Source: an uncultured Lachnospiraceae bacterium
GTDB lineage: Bacteria; Bacillota; Clostridia; Lachnospirales; Lachnospiraceae
Direction: 5' to 3'
NCBI GenBank assembly: GCA_947625875.1
Contig: CANQQG010000025.1
Location: 1 to 34,130, forward strand
DNA: 34,130 bases
Positions 26,071 to 34,130 of this stretch are shown in pieces. The notes beneath the pieces are model-generated. The model was given only the letters and a program-made list of their open reading frames with translations. It searched no databases and was not told where the DNA came from. Within the stretch, counting starts at the first letter, position 1, and each line of letters starts with the position of its first letter. The translations under genes were made by a program, and so were the position numbers.

Positions 26071-26493
26071 ATGCCAACATTTAACCAGTTAGTAAGAAAA
26101 GGAAGAAAGACGGCTGCGAAAAAGTCTACGGCGCCAGCCCTGCAGAAAGGATGGAATTCTTTGCAGAAGAAATCTACCAATTTATCTTCTCCGCAGAAGC
26201 GCGGCGTATGTACGGCTGTAAAGACAGCCACTCCGAAAAAACCTAACTCCGCGCTCAGAAAGATCGCCAGGGTGCGTCTTTCTAACGGTATTGAGGTAAC
26301 GAGCTATATTCCGGGCGAAGGACATAATCTGCAGGAGCATAGCGTTGTCCTGATCCGCGGCGGCAGGGTAAAGGATTTACCTGGTACAAGATACCACATC
26401 ATCAGAGGTACGCTTGATACGGCAGGCGTTGCTAACAGACGGCAGGCGCGTTCTAAGTACGGCGCCAAGAGGCCGAAGGATGCTAAGAAATAA
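26071..26493 (+). CDS. rpsL: Ribosomal protein uS12
   Basis: This 140-residue protein of the 30S decoding centre starts [12 protein letters not shown] and contains the invariant [11 protein letters not shown] and GGRVKDLPG blocks. The Lys residues at which streptomycin-resistance changes usually occur are in their sensitive form. An insertion-like stretch ([18 protein letters not shown]) near 20-35 makes it longer than the E. coli protein, as in other Clostridia. ATG 26071 follows AGGAGGTG; the frame continues upstream but without a start of merit. It leads the str operon with its own promoter; rpoB and rpoC are not present directly upstream in this window. Confidence 0.97.
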   Translation: MPTFNQLVRKGRKTAAKKSTAPALQKGWNSLQKKSTNLSSPQKRGVCTAVKTATPKKPNSALRKIARVRLSNGIEVTSYIPGEGHNLQEHSVVLIRGGRVKDLPGTRYHIIRGTLDTAGVANRRQARSKYGAKRPKDAKK

Positions 26494-26526
26494 CATTTAG
26501 CGGAGCAACAGACTCAATGTATCAGG

Positions 26527-26550
26527 GCGCATCGTAAGTCTATGGTGCGC
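26527..26550 (+). promoter_or_regulatory. Hairpin in the rpsL-rpsG spacer
   Basis: GCGCATC pairs with GGTGCGC (one G-U pair). A second palindrome, GGCCG with CGGCC, lies at 26661-26675 just before the rpsG ribosome site. The spacer is 211 bases, longer than needed. In E. coli this spacer holds the S7 repression site, so a similar control is plausible but not shown. Confidence 0.35.
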
Positions 26551-26704
26551 AGACAGAGGTTAGTGTTGGAATTATTTGCAGGACCCGTTTTGATAGAATA
26601 TTTCAGCACGTAACACAAACATGTGAGTACCGTTGAATTAATCGATTCCGCAGGGAGTCAGGCCGGATTCCGGCCGGAAAAACATGATTAAGGAGGGAAG
26701 TATC

Positions 26705-27175
26705 GTGCCACGTAAAGGACATACTCAGAAAAGAGAAGTATTAGCAGATCCGATTTATAACAGTACGGTTGTTACAAAGCTGATCAATAACATTATGCTG
26801 GACGGCAAGAAGAGCATCGCGCAGAAGATCGTGTACCATGCATTTGACAGAGTTGCGGAGAAGACAGAGAGGCCGGCTCTGGAGGTTTTTGAAGAGGCGA
26901 TGAACAATATCATGCCTGTTCTGGAGGTGAAGGCAAGGCGTATCGGCGGCGCAACTTATCAGGTGCCGATTGAAGTGCGCCCGGACCGCCGTCAGGCTTT
27001 GGCGCTCCGCTGGCTGACCACGTTCTCGCGGGCGAGGTCGGAAAAGACCATGGAGGTAAAGCTGGCAAATGAAATTATGGATGCCGCGAACAATACAGGC
27101 GCATCTGTAAAGAGAAAAGAAGATATGCACAGAATGGCAGAGGCAAACAAGGCATTTGCGCATTACAGATTCTGA
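26705..27175 (+). CDS. rpsG: Ribosomal protein uS7
   Basis: This 156-residue primary 16S-binding protein of the 30S head starts at GTG 26705 ([12 protein letters not shown]) after AAGGAGGGAAG. The conserved blocks [31 protein letters not shown] and [10 protein letters not shown] are all present, as is the C-terminal [15 protein letters not shown]. The longer frame from 26684 is not used. Length is standard. It is probably transcribed with rpsL. Confidence 0.97.
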   Translation: MPRKGHTQKREVLADPIYNSTVVTKLINNIMLDGKKSIAQKIVYHAFDRVAEKTERPALEVFEEAMNNIMPVLEVKARRIGGATYQVPIEVRPDRRQALALRWLTTFSRARSEKTMEVKLANEIMDAANNTGASVKRKEDMHRMAEANKAFAHYRF

Positions 27176-27214
27176 TCCCAACTGTATGGTTGGAATATTT
27201 AGGAGGAAAAAATC

Positions 27215-29332
27215 TTGGCTGGAAGAGAATATCCGTTAGAGAGAACCAGGAACATCGGTATCATGGCGCATATTGACGCAGGTAAGACGACACTGACAGA
27301 GCGTATCTTATACTATACCGGTGTTAATTATAAAATTGGCGATACTCACGAAGGAACTGCTACCATGGACTGGATGGAACAGGAGCAGGAAAGGGGTATC
27401 ACGATCACTTCAGCCGCTACCACCTGCCATTGGACAGAGCAGGAGTTCACGAAGACAAAAGAGGGCGCGTTAGAGCATCGTATCAATATCATCGATACTC
27501 CGGGACACGTTGACTTTACCGTTGAGGTGGAGCGTTCCCTGCGTGTGCTTGACGGCGCAGTCGGCGTCTTTTGTGCAAAAGGCGGTGTAGAACCTCAGTC
27601 AGAAAATGTATGGCGGCAGGCTGACACTTATAATGTACCGAGAATGGCATTTATCAATAAGATGGATATTCTTGGCGCAAACTTTTACGGCGCTGTTGAC
27701 CAGATCCGTACGAGACTGGGGAAAAATGCGATTATTCTTCAGCTTCCGATCGGTAAGGAAGATGAGTTTAAAGGGATCATCGACTTATTTGAAATGAAGG
27801 CCTATATCTATAATGACGATAAGGGAGATGACATTTCAGTTGTCGATATTCCGGACGATATGAAAGACGAGGCGGAAGAATATCACACAAAGCTCATAGA
27901 GGCAGTCTGTGAGCTGGACGATGATTTAATGATGCAGTATCTGGAAGGAGAAGAACCGGGCATTGCTGAGATGAAAGCGGTTCTCCGTAAAGGAACCTGT
28001 GAGTGTACGGCGGTTCCGGTATGCTGCGGTTCTGCTTACAGGAATAAAGGCGTACAGAAGCTCCTGGATGCGATTCTGGAATATATGCCGGCGCCGACCG
28101 ACATTCCTGCGATCAAGGGTGTAGACATGGATGGAAATGAAGTGGAAAGGCATTCTTCGGATGATGAGCCGTTTTCCGCGCTTGCATTTAAGATCATGTC
28201 TGACCCGTTTGTAGGAAAGCTCGCTTTCTTCCGCGTGTATTCAGGCGTTATGAATTCCGGTTCTTATGTCCTGAATGCAACGAAGGATAAAAAGGAGCGC
28301 GTTGGCCGTATCCTGCAGATGCATGCAAATAAAAGGGCGGAGCTGGAAAAAGTATATTCCGGTGATATCGCTGCCGCGGTAGGGTTTAAGGTTACGACAA
28401 CCGGCGACACGATCTGCGATGAGCAGCATCCGGTTATCCTTGAGTCCATGGAGTTCCCGGAGCCGGTTATTGAGCTTGCGATCGAGCCGAAGACAAAGGC
28501 GGGCCAGGGCAAGATGGGCGAGGCGCTGGCGAAGCTTGCAGAAGAAGATCCGACATTCCGCGCCCATACAAATCCGGAAACAGGGCAGACGATTATCGCC
28601 GGTATGGGCGAGCTGCATCTGGAGATTATTGTTGACCGTCTGCTCCGCGAATTTAAAGTGGAGGCAAACGTAGGCGCTCCGCAGGTTGCTTATAAGGAAA
28701 CGTTTACGAAGCCGGTTGACCAGGAATACAAGTATGCGAAGCAGTCCGGCGGACGTGGACAGTATGGACATTGTAAAGTCCGCTTTGAGCCGATGGATGC
28801 AAACGCAGAAGAGACATTCAAGTTTGAATCCGAGGTTGTCGGCGGCGCGATTCCGAAGGAATATATCCCGGCGGTCGGCGAAGGTATTGAAGAGGCGTCG
28901 CAGGCAGGCATTCTTGCCGGATTCCCGGTGCTGGGCGTAAAAGCTACGGTATACGACGGCTCCTACCACGAAGTCGATTCCTCTGAAATGGCATTCCACA
29001 TCGCTGGTTCCATGTGCTTTAAAGAGGCGATGGCAAAGGCGGCTCCGGCTATCCTTGAGCCGATCATGAAAGTGGAAGTTACTATGCCTGAGGAATATAT
29101 GGGCGATGTTATCGGCGATCTGAATTCACGCCGCGGCCGTATTGAAGGCATGGACGACGTGGGCGGCGGCAAGATTGTGCGCGCGTTTGTGCCGCTTGCA
29201 GAGATGTTCGGATATTCTACGGACTTACGTTCCAGGACGCAGGGACGCGGAAATTATTCCATGTTCTTTGAAAAGTATGAGCAGGTTCCGAAGTCTGTGC
29301 AGGATAAGATCATTTCATCGCAGTCGAAATAA
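27215..29332 (+). CDS. fusA: Elongation factor G
   Basis: This 705-residue translational GTPase drives ribosome translocation. It has P-loop AHIDAGKTT at 18-26, the switch region [15 protein letters not shown] in [10 protein letters not shown], and NKMD in [11 protein letters not shown]. Domains II-V follow to the end, with [13 protein letters not shown] in domain IV. The start is TTG behind AGGAGGAAAAAATC; TTG starts are not unusual here. It belongs to the bacterial housekeeping EF-G type by its intact length and GTPase motifs. Confidence 0.98.
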   Translation: MAGREYPLERTRNIGIMAHIDAGKTTLTERILYYTGVNYKIGDTHEGTATMDWMEQEQERGITITSAATTCHWTEQEFTKTKEGALEHRINIIDTPGHVDFTVEVERSLRVLDGAVGVFCAKGGVEPQSENVWRQADTYNVPRMAFINKMDILGANFYGAVDQIRTRLGKNAIILQLPIGKEDEFKGIIDLFEMKAYIYNDDKGDDISVVDIPDDMKDEAEEYHTKLIEAVCELDDDLMMQYLEGEEPGIAEMKAVLRKGTCECTAVPVCCGSAYRNKGVQKLLDAILEYMPAPTDIPAIKGVDMDGNEVERHSSDDEPFSALAFKIMSDPFVGKLAFFRVYSGVMNSGSYVLNATKDKKERVGRILQMHANKRAELEKVYSGDIAAAVGFKVTTTGDTICDEQHPVILESMEFPEPVIELAIEPKTKAGQGKMGEALAKLAEEDPTFRAHTNPETGQTIIAGMGELHLEIIVDRLLREFKVEANVGAPQVAYKETFTKPVDQEYKYAKQSGGRGQYGHCKVRFEPMDANAEETFKFESEVVGGAIPKEYIPAVGEGIEEASQAGILAGFPVLGVKATVYDGSYHEVDSSEMAFHIAGSMCFKEAMAKAAPAILEPIMKVEVTMPEEYMGDVIGDLNSRRGRIEGMDDVGGGKIVRAFVPLAEMFGYSTDLRSRTQGRGNYSMFFEKYEQVPKSVQDKIISSQSK

Positions 29333-29361
29333 TAAAAAATTGTAAATATTCCAGTATTTAC

Positions 29362-29390
29362 TTGAAAAAAACGCTATTATCGAATATAAT
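29362..29390 (+). promoter_or_regulatory. Promoter before tuf
   Basis: TTGAAA and TATAAT are 17 bases apart, 65 bases before the tuf ATG. It allows EF-Tu to be made at higher levels than the genes upstream. Confidence 0.88.
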
Positions 29391-29455
29391 ACGAGTTAGT
29401 TGAAAACCAAAATGAAAGCCGCAAGGCAACAATTTTTTAAGGAGGATGTTTCAAA

Positions 29456-30643
29456 ATGGCAAAGGCTAAATTTGAAAGAACAAAACCGCATTGCAATATC
29501 GGTACGATTGGTCACGTTGACCATGGTAAAACAACTTTGACAGCAGCGATCACGAAGGTGCTTGCTGAAAGAGTTGCAGGTAACACAGCTACGGATTTCG
29601 AAAACATTGACAAGGCTCCGGAAGAGAGAGAACGTGGTATCACGATTTCTACGGCGCACGTTGAGTACGAGACAGAAAAGAGACACTATGCACACGTTGA
29701 CTGCCCGGGACATGCTGACTATGTAAAGAACATGATCACCGGCGCTGCTCAGATGGACGGCGCAATCCTTGTTGTTGCGGCTACAGACGGCGTTATGGCT
29801 CAGACAAAAGAGCATATCCTTCTTTCCCGTCAGGTAGGCGTGCCTTACATTGTCGTATTCATGAACAAATGCGATATGGTAGACGATGAGGAATTGCTGG
29901 AGCTGGTAGAAATGGAGATCACAGAGCAGCTGGAAGAGTATGAATTTGAAGGCTGCCCGATCATCAAGGGATCTGCATTAAAAGCGCTTGAAGATCCTTC
30001 AAGCGAATGGGGCGACAAGATCATGGAACTGATGGATACCGTTGACAGCTATATTCCGGATCCGCAGCGTGATACAGATAAGCCGTTCCTGATGCCGGTT
30101 GAGGACGTATTTACGATCACAGGCCGCGGTACAGTTGCTACCGGTAGAGTAGAAAGAGGTACCCTGCACTTAAATGACGAACTGGAAATCCTTGGCGTTA
30201 AGGAAGACGTCCAGAAGACAGTTGTAACAGGTATCGAAATGTTCCGTAAACAGCTTGATGAAGCTATGGCTGGCGATAACATCGGCGCTCTGCTTCGTGG
30301 CATCAACCGCGATCAGATTGAAAGAGGCCAGGTTCTTGCAAAGCCGGGCACAGTTACCTGTCATCGTAAATTTACGGCTCAGGTTTATGTATTGACGAAA
30401 GATGAAGGCGGACGTCATACACCGTTCTTCAATAACTATCGTCCGCAGTTCTATTTCAGAACGACTGACGTAACAGGCGTTTGCGAATTGCCGTCCGGTA
30501 CAGAGATGTGTATGCCTGGTGATAATATTGAGATGACGATTGAGTTGATTCACCCGGTAGCTATGGAGCAGGGGCTTACGTTTGCTATTCGTGAGGGTGG
30601 TAGAACGGTTGGATCTGGTCGTGTGGCTTCTATCATCGAGTAA
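29456..30643 (+). CDS. tuf: Elongation factor Tu
   Basis: This 395-residue GTPase delivers aminoacyl-tRNA to the ribosome. It has P-loop GHVDHGKT at 19-26, DCPGH at 82-86 with the catalytic His, and NKCD at 137-140. Domains II and III are complete, ending [23 protein letters not shown] precedes the ATG. A separate promoter and a following terminator make it its own high-output unit at the end of the str operon. An integrative element starts just after its terminator. Confidence 0.98.
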   Translation: MAKAKFERTKPHCNIGTIGHVDHGKTTLTAAITKVLAERVAGNTATDFENIDKAPEERERGITISTAHVEYETEKRHYAHVDCPGHADYVKNMITGAAQMDGAILVVAATDGVMAQTKEHILLSRQVGVPYIVVFMNKCDMVDDEELLELVEMEITEQLEEYEFEGCPIIKGSALKALEDPSSEWGDKIMELMDTVDSYIPDPQRDTDKPFLMPVEDVFTITGRGTVATGRVERGTLHLNDELEILGVKEDVQKTVVTGIEMFRKQLDEAMAGDNIGALLRGINRDQIERGQVLAKPGTVTCHRKFTAQVYVLTKDEGGRHTPFFNNYRPQFYFRTTDVTGVCELPSGTEMCMPGDNIEMTIELIHPVAMEQGLTFAIREGGRTVGSGRVASIIE

Positions 30644-30664
30644 TTGAAAAAATGCAGTAAAATC

Positions 30665-30697
30665 AAGGCTTTCGGGGTCCGCTCCGTAAGCCTTTTT
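30665..30697 (+). terminator. Terminator of tuf
   Basis: AAGGCTT and AAGCCTT form the stem, followed by TTTT on the plus strand. It lies 22 bases after the tuf stop. The loop is 16 bases and partly self-complementary. Confidence 0.85.
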
Positions 30698-30702
30698 AAA
30701 TG

Positions 30703-30729
30703 AAAAACCACTTTAGAGAACTAAAGTGG
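30703..30729 (-). terminator. Minus-strand terminator at the element's left end
   Basis: CCACTTTAG and CTAAAGTGG form a perfect 9-bp stem with a 4-base loop. Read on the minus strand it is followed by TTTTT. It ends transcription of the TIGR02391-type gene before the tuf terminator. Confidence 0.85.
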
Positions 30730-30746
30730 CTACAAAATGGCTACAA
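30727..30746 (+). repeat. Direct repeat near the probable attL
   Basis: TGGCTACAA occurs twice, 11 bases apart start to start. A repeat with about one helical turn of spacing at an element end is typical of integrase arm-binding sites. The second attachment end is outside the window, so the crossover point is not defined. Confidence 0.5.
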
Positions 30747-30750
30747 TATT

Positions 30751-31446
30751 TTATTCTGTAATTTCTGAATAAATAACGCCTTCATCAATTTTGTACATTA
30801 TCATACTTGCAAACATGATTTGACGCATTGCGTCTTCTGGAGTCATGTATAGATTTTCATGTGTAACTGGGTTCCTTAAAGCAATCATTGCACCTTCTGC
30901 CATTTTCATAAAACCTAATTGAGTATTCTGTCCGCTTTCAGTACTCCTATCACAAAATTCTACGATAGGATTGTTGGAAGAATATACCTTTGTCATAGCA
31001 GCAGCACCATCAGGAATAGGAGTATTTGGACGTGCAATTGCATATATTCGTTTTGTACGAGCATTGATTTCTTTAAATGCATTTTCGGCGGCATTAGCAT
31101 AGAATCCAGAAAGATATTGTCCCTTGGAAACTTCTTGAATTTGGGGATGTATATAATCCCAAATATCATTTAGTGGTTGTTTTTGTTTTTCATATAATAA
31201 AGAGATATAACCAAAGGTCATTCCAAAAACAGCAGGAATTACACCAAATGGATTAAATAAGCGTTCTTTTAAACGCATAATCTCTTTGCTTATAAAGGAA
31301 TCAGTTTGAATGACATCTTGGCTTAACTGTTGCAATTCCTGTTTTACAACATGAATGGTTGACTGAGAAAACTGTATATTAGGAAATTGAGGATAGTTAT
31401 CAGTTTTTGAGAACCAATTATAAAGAAATATTAAATGATTATTCAT
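30751..31446 (-). CDS. TIGR02391 (Ymh-like) family protein, element cargo
   Basis: This 231-residue protein has a C-terminal domain with HPQIQEVSKGQYLSGFYANAAENAF, GFMKMAEGAMIALRNPVTHE and EDAMRQIMFASMIMYKID, matching the TIGR02391/Ymh family (small helical proteins of mobile elements, function unknown; the RNPxxHE motif resembles HEPN folds). The ATG at 31446 lacks a ribosome site. The same frame is open to about 31518, and an AAAGGA lies just before an ATT codon at 31471-31473, so the true start may be there or the front may be lost. It ends at its own terminator. Codons are AT-rich. Confidence 0.75.
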   Translation of the reverse strand: MNNHLIFLYNWFSKTDNYPQFPNIQFSQSTIHVVKQELQQLSQDVIQTDSFISKEIMRLKERLFNPFGVIPAVFGMTFGYISLLYEKQKQPLNDIWDYIHPQIQEVSKGQYLSGFYANAAENAFKEINARTKRIYAIARPNTPIPDGAAAMTKVYSSNNPIVEFCDRSTESGQNTQLGFMKMAEGAMIALRNPVTHENLYMTPEDAMRQIMFASMIMYKIDEGVIYSEITE

Positions 31447-31524
31447 ATGTATACACTTATAACAAAAGGCAATGTTATCCTTTCCAAATTTATTTATAGT
31501 TAAAGATTTAAAGGTAATGTTTCT

Positions 31525-31998
31525 CTACTTTATATCTTTCAAGTCAGCGGCTCTTTCAGGAGAGGTATGATTTTTCTTTAGCATTTTAGTATATTCAAAC
31601 AGATCGCGTCTGGTTGTATCATCCAATACATATAGGTCAGCAATCAGCTCATCTACCATAGGCAGCTCCGTATAATCAAATTTTTTGAGGATACGGGCGG
31701 TGCGGTCTGAGATGTAGCTATTCTTGTGGCTATTAATATTCCTCTTTTCATGATCCGAGGGAAGAATAGGTAACGTTTCAATATCATCATACGGATTGTC
31801 CTTGCAGATAGAATCGATAGGGATGTCCAGTATGTTAGCAATCCTTAGTGCGGTGTCAAAGCGAATAGCAGTGTCCCTTTGAATAATAGAATAGAGCGTT
31901 GTTGGCGCAATTTTTGCCTTTAGAGCAAGTTCTTTTACCGTCATTCCTTTCCGGTCTAGTATTTCTTTCAAGTTTTGTCCATATCCCATAAATTTCAA
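31525..31998 (-). CDS. XRE-family transcription regulator of the element
   Basis: This 157-residue protein has an N-terminal HTH_3 domain (NLKEILDRKGMTVKELALKAKI, TTLYSIIQRD, ALRIANILDIPID) and a helical C-terminal part (FDYTELPMVDELIADLYVLDD). AAAGGA lies at good spacing before the ATG on the minus strand. It diverges from the excisionase and integrase genes with facing promoters and repeated TACGCA elements between, so it is probably the repressor of excision. It resembles the regulators of clostridial integrative and conjugative elements. Confidence 0.88.
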   Translation of the reverse strand: MKFMGYGQNLKEILDRKGMTVKELALKAKIAPTTLYSIIQRDTAIRFDTALRIANILDIPIDSICKDNPYDDIETLPILPSDHEKRNINSHKNSYISDRTARILKKFDYTELPMVDELIADLYVLDDTTRRDLFEYTKMLKKNHTSPERAADLKDIK

Positions 31999-32067
31999 AT
32001 CCTTTCTAATAAAATTACAAGAGCATATTGGCTAGCAGAGTACCACCTGCCAAAAAGTATTTTGTAT

Positions 32068-32096
32068 ATTATAACATTCTTCAATGTGTTATGCAA
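32068..32096 (-). promoter_or_regulatory. Promoter of the XRE regulator
   Basis: On the minus strand TTGCAT and TATAAT are 17 bases apart, about 70 bases before the regulator ATG. Confidence 0.7.
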
Positions 32097-32130
32097 TTAG
32101 TAAATATAAAAAAATAATTTAAAAATAGTA

Positions 32131-32159
32131 TTGACAAAATACGCAACGAGTAATAATAT
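32131..32159 (+). promoter_or_regulatory. Promoter of the excisionase-integrase genes
   Basis: TTGACA and TAATAT are 17 bases apart, about 60 bases before the excisionase-like ATG. Between and after the boxes are ACGCA-type repeats. Confidence 0.7.
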
Positions 32160-32190
32160 AAGACTAACGCAAACACTAAATGCGTAAAAT
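32139..32190. promoter_or_regulatory. Candidate operator repeats for the XRE regulator
   Basis: TACGCA overlaps the promoter spacer, AACGCA lies just after the -10 box, and TGCGTA, the complement of TACGCA, follows. Repeats placed across a promoter fit repressor binding by the divergent XRE protein. Confidence 0.45.
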
Positions 32191-32219
32191 AATAATAAAT
32201 ATATGAAAGGAGAATTGCT

Positions 32220-32414
32220 ATGACAAAGACAAACTACATGATGACTGTTGATGATGTCGCTCAGGAATTGGGTGTATCAAAGCAGAAAGGCTATCGTATT
32301 ATTCGACAGCTCAATGAGGAATTAGCTGCTGCCGGATATATGACTGTGCAGGCAAAAGTACCACGTGCATACTGGAGTGAAAGATTTTATTCCGGCAAGA
32401 GAAATGCTGTGTGA
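32220..32414 (+). CDS. Excisionase-like helix-turn-helix protein
   Basis: This 64-residue protein has MMTVDDVAQELGVSKQKGYRI, a MerR/excisionase-type helix-turn-helix, followed by IIRQLNEELAAAGY and basic residues. AAAGGAG precedes the ATG. Its stop lies 20 bases before the integrase ATG, so the two are co-transcribed. Proteins of this kind direct the integrase toward excision, or act as small DNA-binding regulators of the element. Confidence 0.8.
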   Translation: MTKTNYMMTVDDVAQELGVSKQKGYRIIRQLNEELAAAGYMTVQAKVPRAYWSERFYSGKRNAV

Positions 32415-32434
32415 GAAGGGAGAGTGATTGCAGG

Positions 32435-33538
32435 ATGGCAGTATCTAAAGATACAGAAAAAGGCACATGGACTTCACAAATATGGGTGGAGGATTGGCAA
32501 GGTAAGAAAAAACATAAGAAAAAGCGTGGATTTGCGAGCAAAAAAGAAGCCTTGGAATGGGAGCGCAATATGCTGTTAGCATCAAAAACGGATATGAACA
32601 TGAAGCTGGTAGATTTTGTGGAGGTATATTTCAGGGATAAAAACGGAGAGTTGAAACAGCGCACGATTCGGAATAAGCGTTATATGATTGAACATCACAT
32701 TATTCCGCTGTTAGGTAATAGGGCTATGGATGGCATCACGCCGGCAGATATTATTCAGTGGCAAAATGAGATACGCTCCAAAGGATTTAAAGAAACTTAT
32801 CAACGCATGCTTCAAAATCAAATGACGGCGTTATTTACTCATGCAACAAAGATTTACAACTTAAAAGATAATCCGTGTACGAAGGTAAAACGCATGGGCA
32901 GAGCGGATGCAGATAAAAAACAGTTACAATTTTGGACGCTGGAAGAATTTAATCGTTTCATAAATACCTTTGAAGCGGGAAGTAAATACCATGCTCTGTT
33001 TGATTTATTATTTTACAGCGGTTGCCGGATTGGTGAAGCCCTTGCGCTCACGGCATCGGACATTGACACAGTAAACAGAAGGATATCTATTACTAAGACA
33101 TATTTTCGCCATAAAGGAAAAGACGAGATCACAGAACCTAAAACAAGAGAATCTGTGCGGACAGTGATTATTCCTGAATTTCTTGCAGAAGAACTGAAAC
33201 AATATATGGCATCTATGTATAAACTGCCCGCAGATGAAAGAATTTTTGCGGTTGTGCCGGAGGCAGTACAGCATGTGATGAAGCGCCATGCAGATAAAGC
33301 AGGGGTTAAATATATCCGCGTTCACGACCTGCGCCACTCAAGCTGCGCCTACCTCGTACATCTTGGCGTACAACCTATGATTATTAAAGAGCGTCTTGGA
33401 CATAAGGATATTCGGATCACATTGAATACCTATGGTCATTTATATCCATCGGAACAGGAAAAGGTAGCTGATATGTTGGATAAGATGGCAGGAATAAAAG
33501 GAAATGCCCCTGCTGGCAACAAGGGCATTTCGGAGTAA
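32435..33538 (+). CDS. int: Tyrosine integrase of the integrative element
   Basis: This 367-residue recombinase has an AP2-like N-terminal arm-binding domain (TWTSQIWVEDWQGKKK, KRGFASKKEALEWE), a SAM-like core-binding domain (MKLVDFVEVYF), and a catalytic domain. Catalytic residues are Arg198 in GCRIGEALAL, His297 and Arg300 in HDLRHSS, His323 in LGHKD, and nucleophile Tyr333 in LNTYGH. ATG 32435 is preferred; GTG 32411 overlaps the excisionase stop. It belongs to the Tn916-like family of clostridial integrative element integrases. All catalytic residues are present, so the element may still be mobile. Confidence 0.94.
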   Translation: MAVSKDTEKGTWTSQIWVEDWQGKKKHKKKRGFASKKEALEWERNMLLASKTDMNMKLVDFVEVYFRDKNGELKQRTIRNKRYMIEHHIIPLLGNRAMDGITPADIIQWQNEIRSKGFKETYQRMLQNQMTALFTHATKIYNLKDNPCTKVKRMGRADADKKQLQFWTLEEFNRFINTFEAGSKYHALFDLLFYSGCRIGEALALTASDIDTVNRRISITKTYFRHKGKDEITEPKTRESVRTVIIPEFLAEELKQYMASMYKLPADERIFAVVPEAVQHVMKRHADKAGVKYIRVHDLRHSSCAYLVHLGVQPMIIKERLGHKDIRITLNTYGHLYPSEQEKVADMLDKMAGIKGNAPAGNKGISE

Positions 33539-33545
33539 GCAAAGC

Positions 33546-33592
33546 AGAGCCTTACTATACTCAACGTACAGATTTAGTATAACAAAGGCTCT
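33546..33592 (+). terminator. Hairpin after the integrase gene
   Basis: AGAGCCTT and AAGGCTCT flank inner TATAC and GTATA arms. A perfect 9-base inverted repeat (GAAATGCCC/GGGCATTTC) also spans the last integrase codons at 33501-33531. The T-run is weak, so termination is uncertain. Confidence 0.4.
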
Positions 33593-33630
33593 CTTTGAAG
33601 TAAATAATAAATTGCGAAAAGAGGGAAAGA

Positions 33631-34130
33631 ATGGAATATAAAAAGACATTTCGATATTCAACGGGAAATCCCATTGTGGATGAGGTTGGAACTATGAATT
33701 TTACAGGAAATGTAATTCCCATGGTATGGTTTAAGACAATTAGATATCCAAATGGTGCGCCAAATAATAATGCAATCCATATTTTAGCGGATATTGTGTA
33801 CTGGTATCGCCCAAAGGAAGAAAGAGATGAAGAAAGCGGGCAGTTAGTAGGGATGAAAAAGAAGTTTCGTGACGATTACTTACAGCGCAGCTATGACCAG
33901 ATGGCGGATACTTTCGGATTATCAAAGAAACAGACAACAGAGGCGGTAAAGGCTCTTGAAAAGATGGGCATTATCAAACGCATTTTTAAAACAATCCAAG
34001 TAAGGGGACAAGTTTTAAATAATGTACTGTTTATTGAGCTTATTCCTAAGAGGCTGTATGAAGTGACATTTCCGGAAGAAATTGAGGGAAATACCCTTTC
34101 CCCGCCAAGGGAGATACCTCTATCCGTAGA
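33631..34130 (+). CDS. Winged-helix replication-type protein, cut by the window
   Basis: The first 166 codons of a longer protein are present. It opens MEYKKTFRYSTGNPIVDEVG and contains IPMVWFKTI, HILADIVYWYRP, then a winged-helix-like block (SYDQMADTFGLSKKQTTEAVKALEKMGIIKRI). Proteins of this type in clostridial integrative elements and phages are annotated as replication initiators or replisome organisers. AAAGAGGGAAAG precedes the ATG. The right side of the element continues beyond 34130, where conjugation genes would be expected; this cannot be seen. Confidence 0.7.
   Translation, partial: MEYKKTFRYSTGNPIVDEVGTMNFTGNVIPMVWFKTIRYPNGAPNNNAIHILADIVYWYRPKEERDEESGQLVGMKKKFRDDYLQRSYDQMADTFGLSKKQTTEAVKALEKMGIIKRIFKTIQVRGQVLNNVLFIELIPKRLYEVTFPEEIEGNTLSPPREIPLSV

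Noticed and set aside
28241..28999. A 252-codon antisense frame within fusA
   Set aside because: It lies entirely opposite a highly conserved gene, has Cys/Arg/Leu-rich composition typical of a shadow, and has no ribosome site.
1..34130. CRISPR arrays, tRNA or rRNA genes
   Set aside because: No regularly spaced direct repeats and no recognisable tRNA or rRNA sequence were found by reading.

Overview
The window looks like a chromosomal segment of a Gram-positive Clostridia, most likely Lachnospiraceae. The evidence is the str operon (rpsL-rpsG-fusA-tuf) with clostridial-type proteins and strong AGGAGG ribosome sites, LytTR/GHKL two-component genes, DUF3791/DUF3990 genes, and an integrative element with an AP2-type tyrosine integrase. 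Genus is not determinable by eye. No tRNA, rRNA or CRISPR array was recognised.

Layout. 1-3000 is a worn accessory region: two unrecognised genes (461-949, 1031-2011), a GNAT acetyltransferase broken by two single-base frameshifts, and a fragment of a metallophosphoesterase. 2984-17557 is a type 1 BREX phage-defence operon: brxA, brxB, brxC, pglX, pglZ and a badly deleted brxL. Extra genes sit inside it. An AAA ATPase overlapping a small PD-(D/E)XK-like protein lies between brxC and pglX. A zinc-ribbon/HEPN-like gene and a DUF3800 stub lie between pglX and pglZ. Composition is mosaic: sampled stretches of brxC and pglZ are about 47-52% GC, while the ATPase and most of pglX are about 32-33%. 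The last ~100 codons of pglX return to about 55%. This suggests replacement of an internal block carrying a new methyltransferase specificity and a new defence pair.

17558-19764 holds an intact nitroreductase, a decayed copy of a LytTR regulator/sensor kinase locus, and a DUF3791-DUF3990 remnant-DUF3791 cluster ended by a bidirectional terminator. 19798-25585 is a divergent regulatory-export unit: a GHKL sensor kinase and LytTR regulator on the minus strand face a lipoprotein, two ABC permeases and an ABC ATPase on the plus strand. Two matching inverted 19-bp sites lie between them, each at the same distance from a -10 box, and are the probable LytTR operators. The first permease has an in-frame TAA.

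25956-30697 is the str operon, with a consensus promoter before rpsL and a second before tuf. Immediately after the tuf terminator begins an integrative element (about 30700 to the window end, right end not seen). It carries a minus-strand terminator, repeats that may bind the integrase, a TIGR02391-type gene, an XRE regulator diverging from an excisionase-like gene and integrase, and a winged-helix replication-type gene cut by the window edge.

Working together: BrxC, PglX, PglZ, BrxA and BrxB could still methylate DNA. With BrxL reduced to remnants, the locus may be methylation-only, defended by the embedded ATPase-nuclease pair, or rescued by a brxL elsewhere. The embedded pair is the best candidate for a poorly described system.
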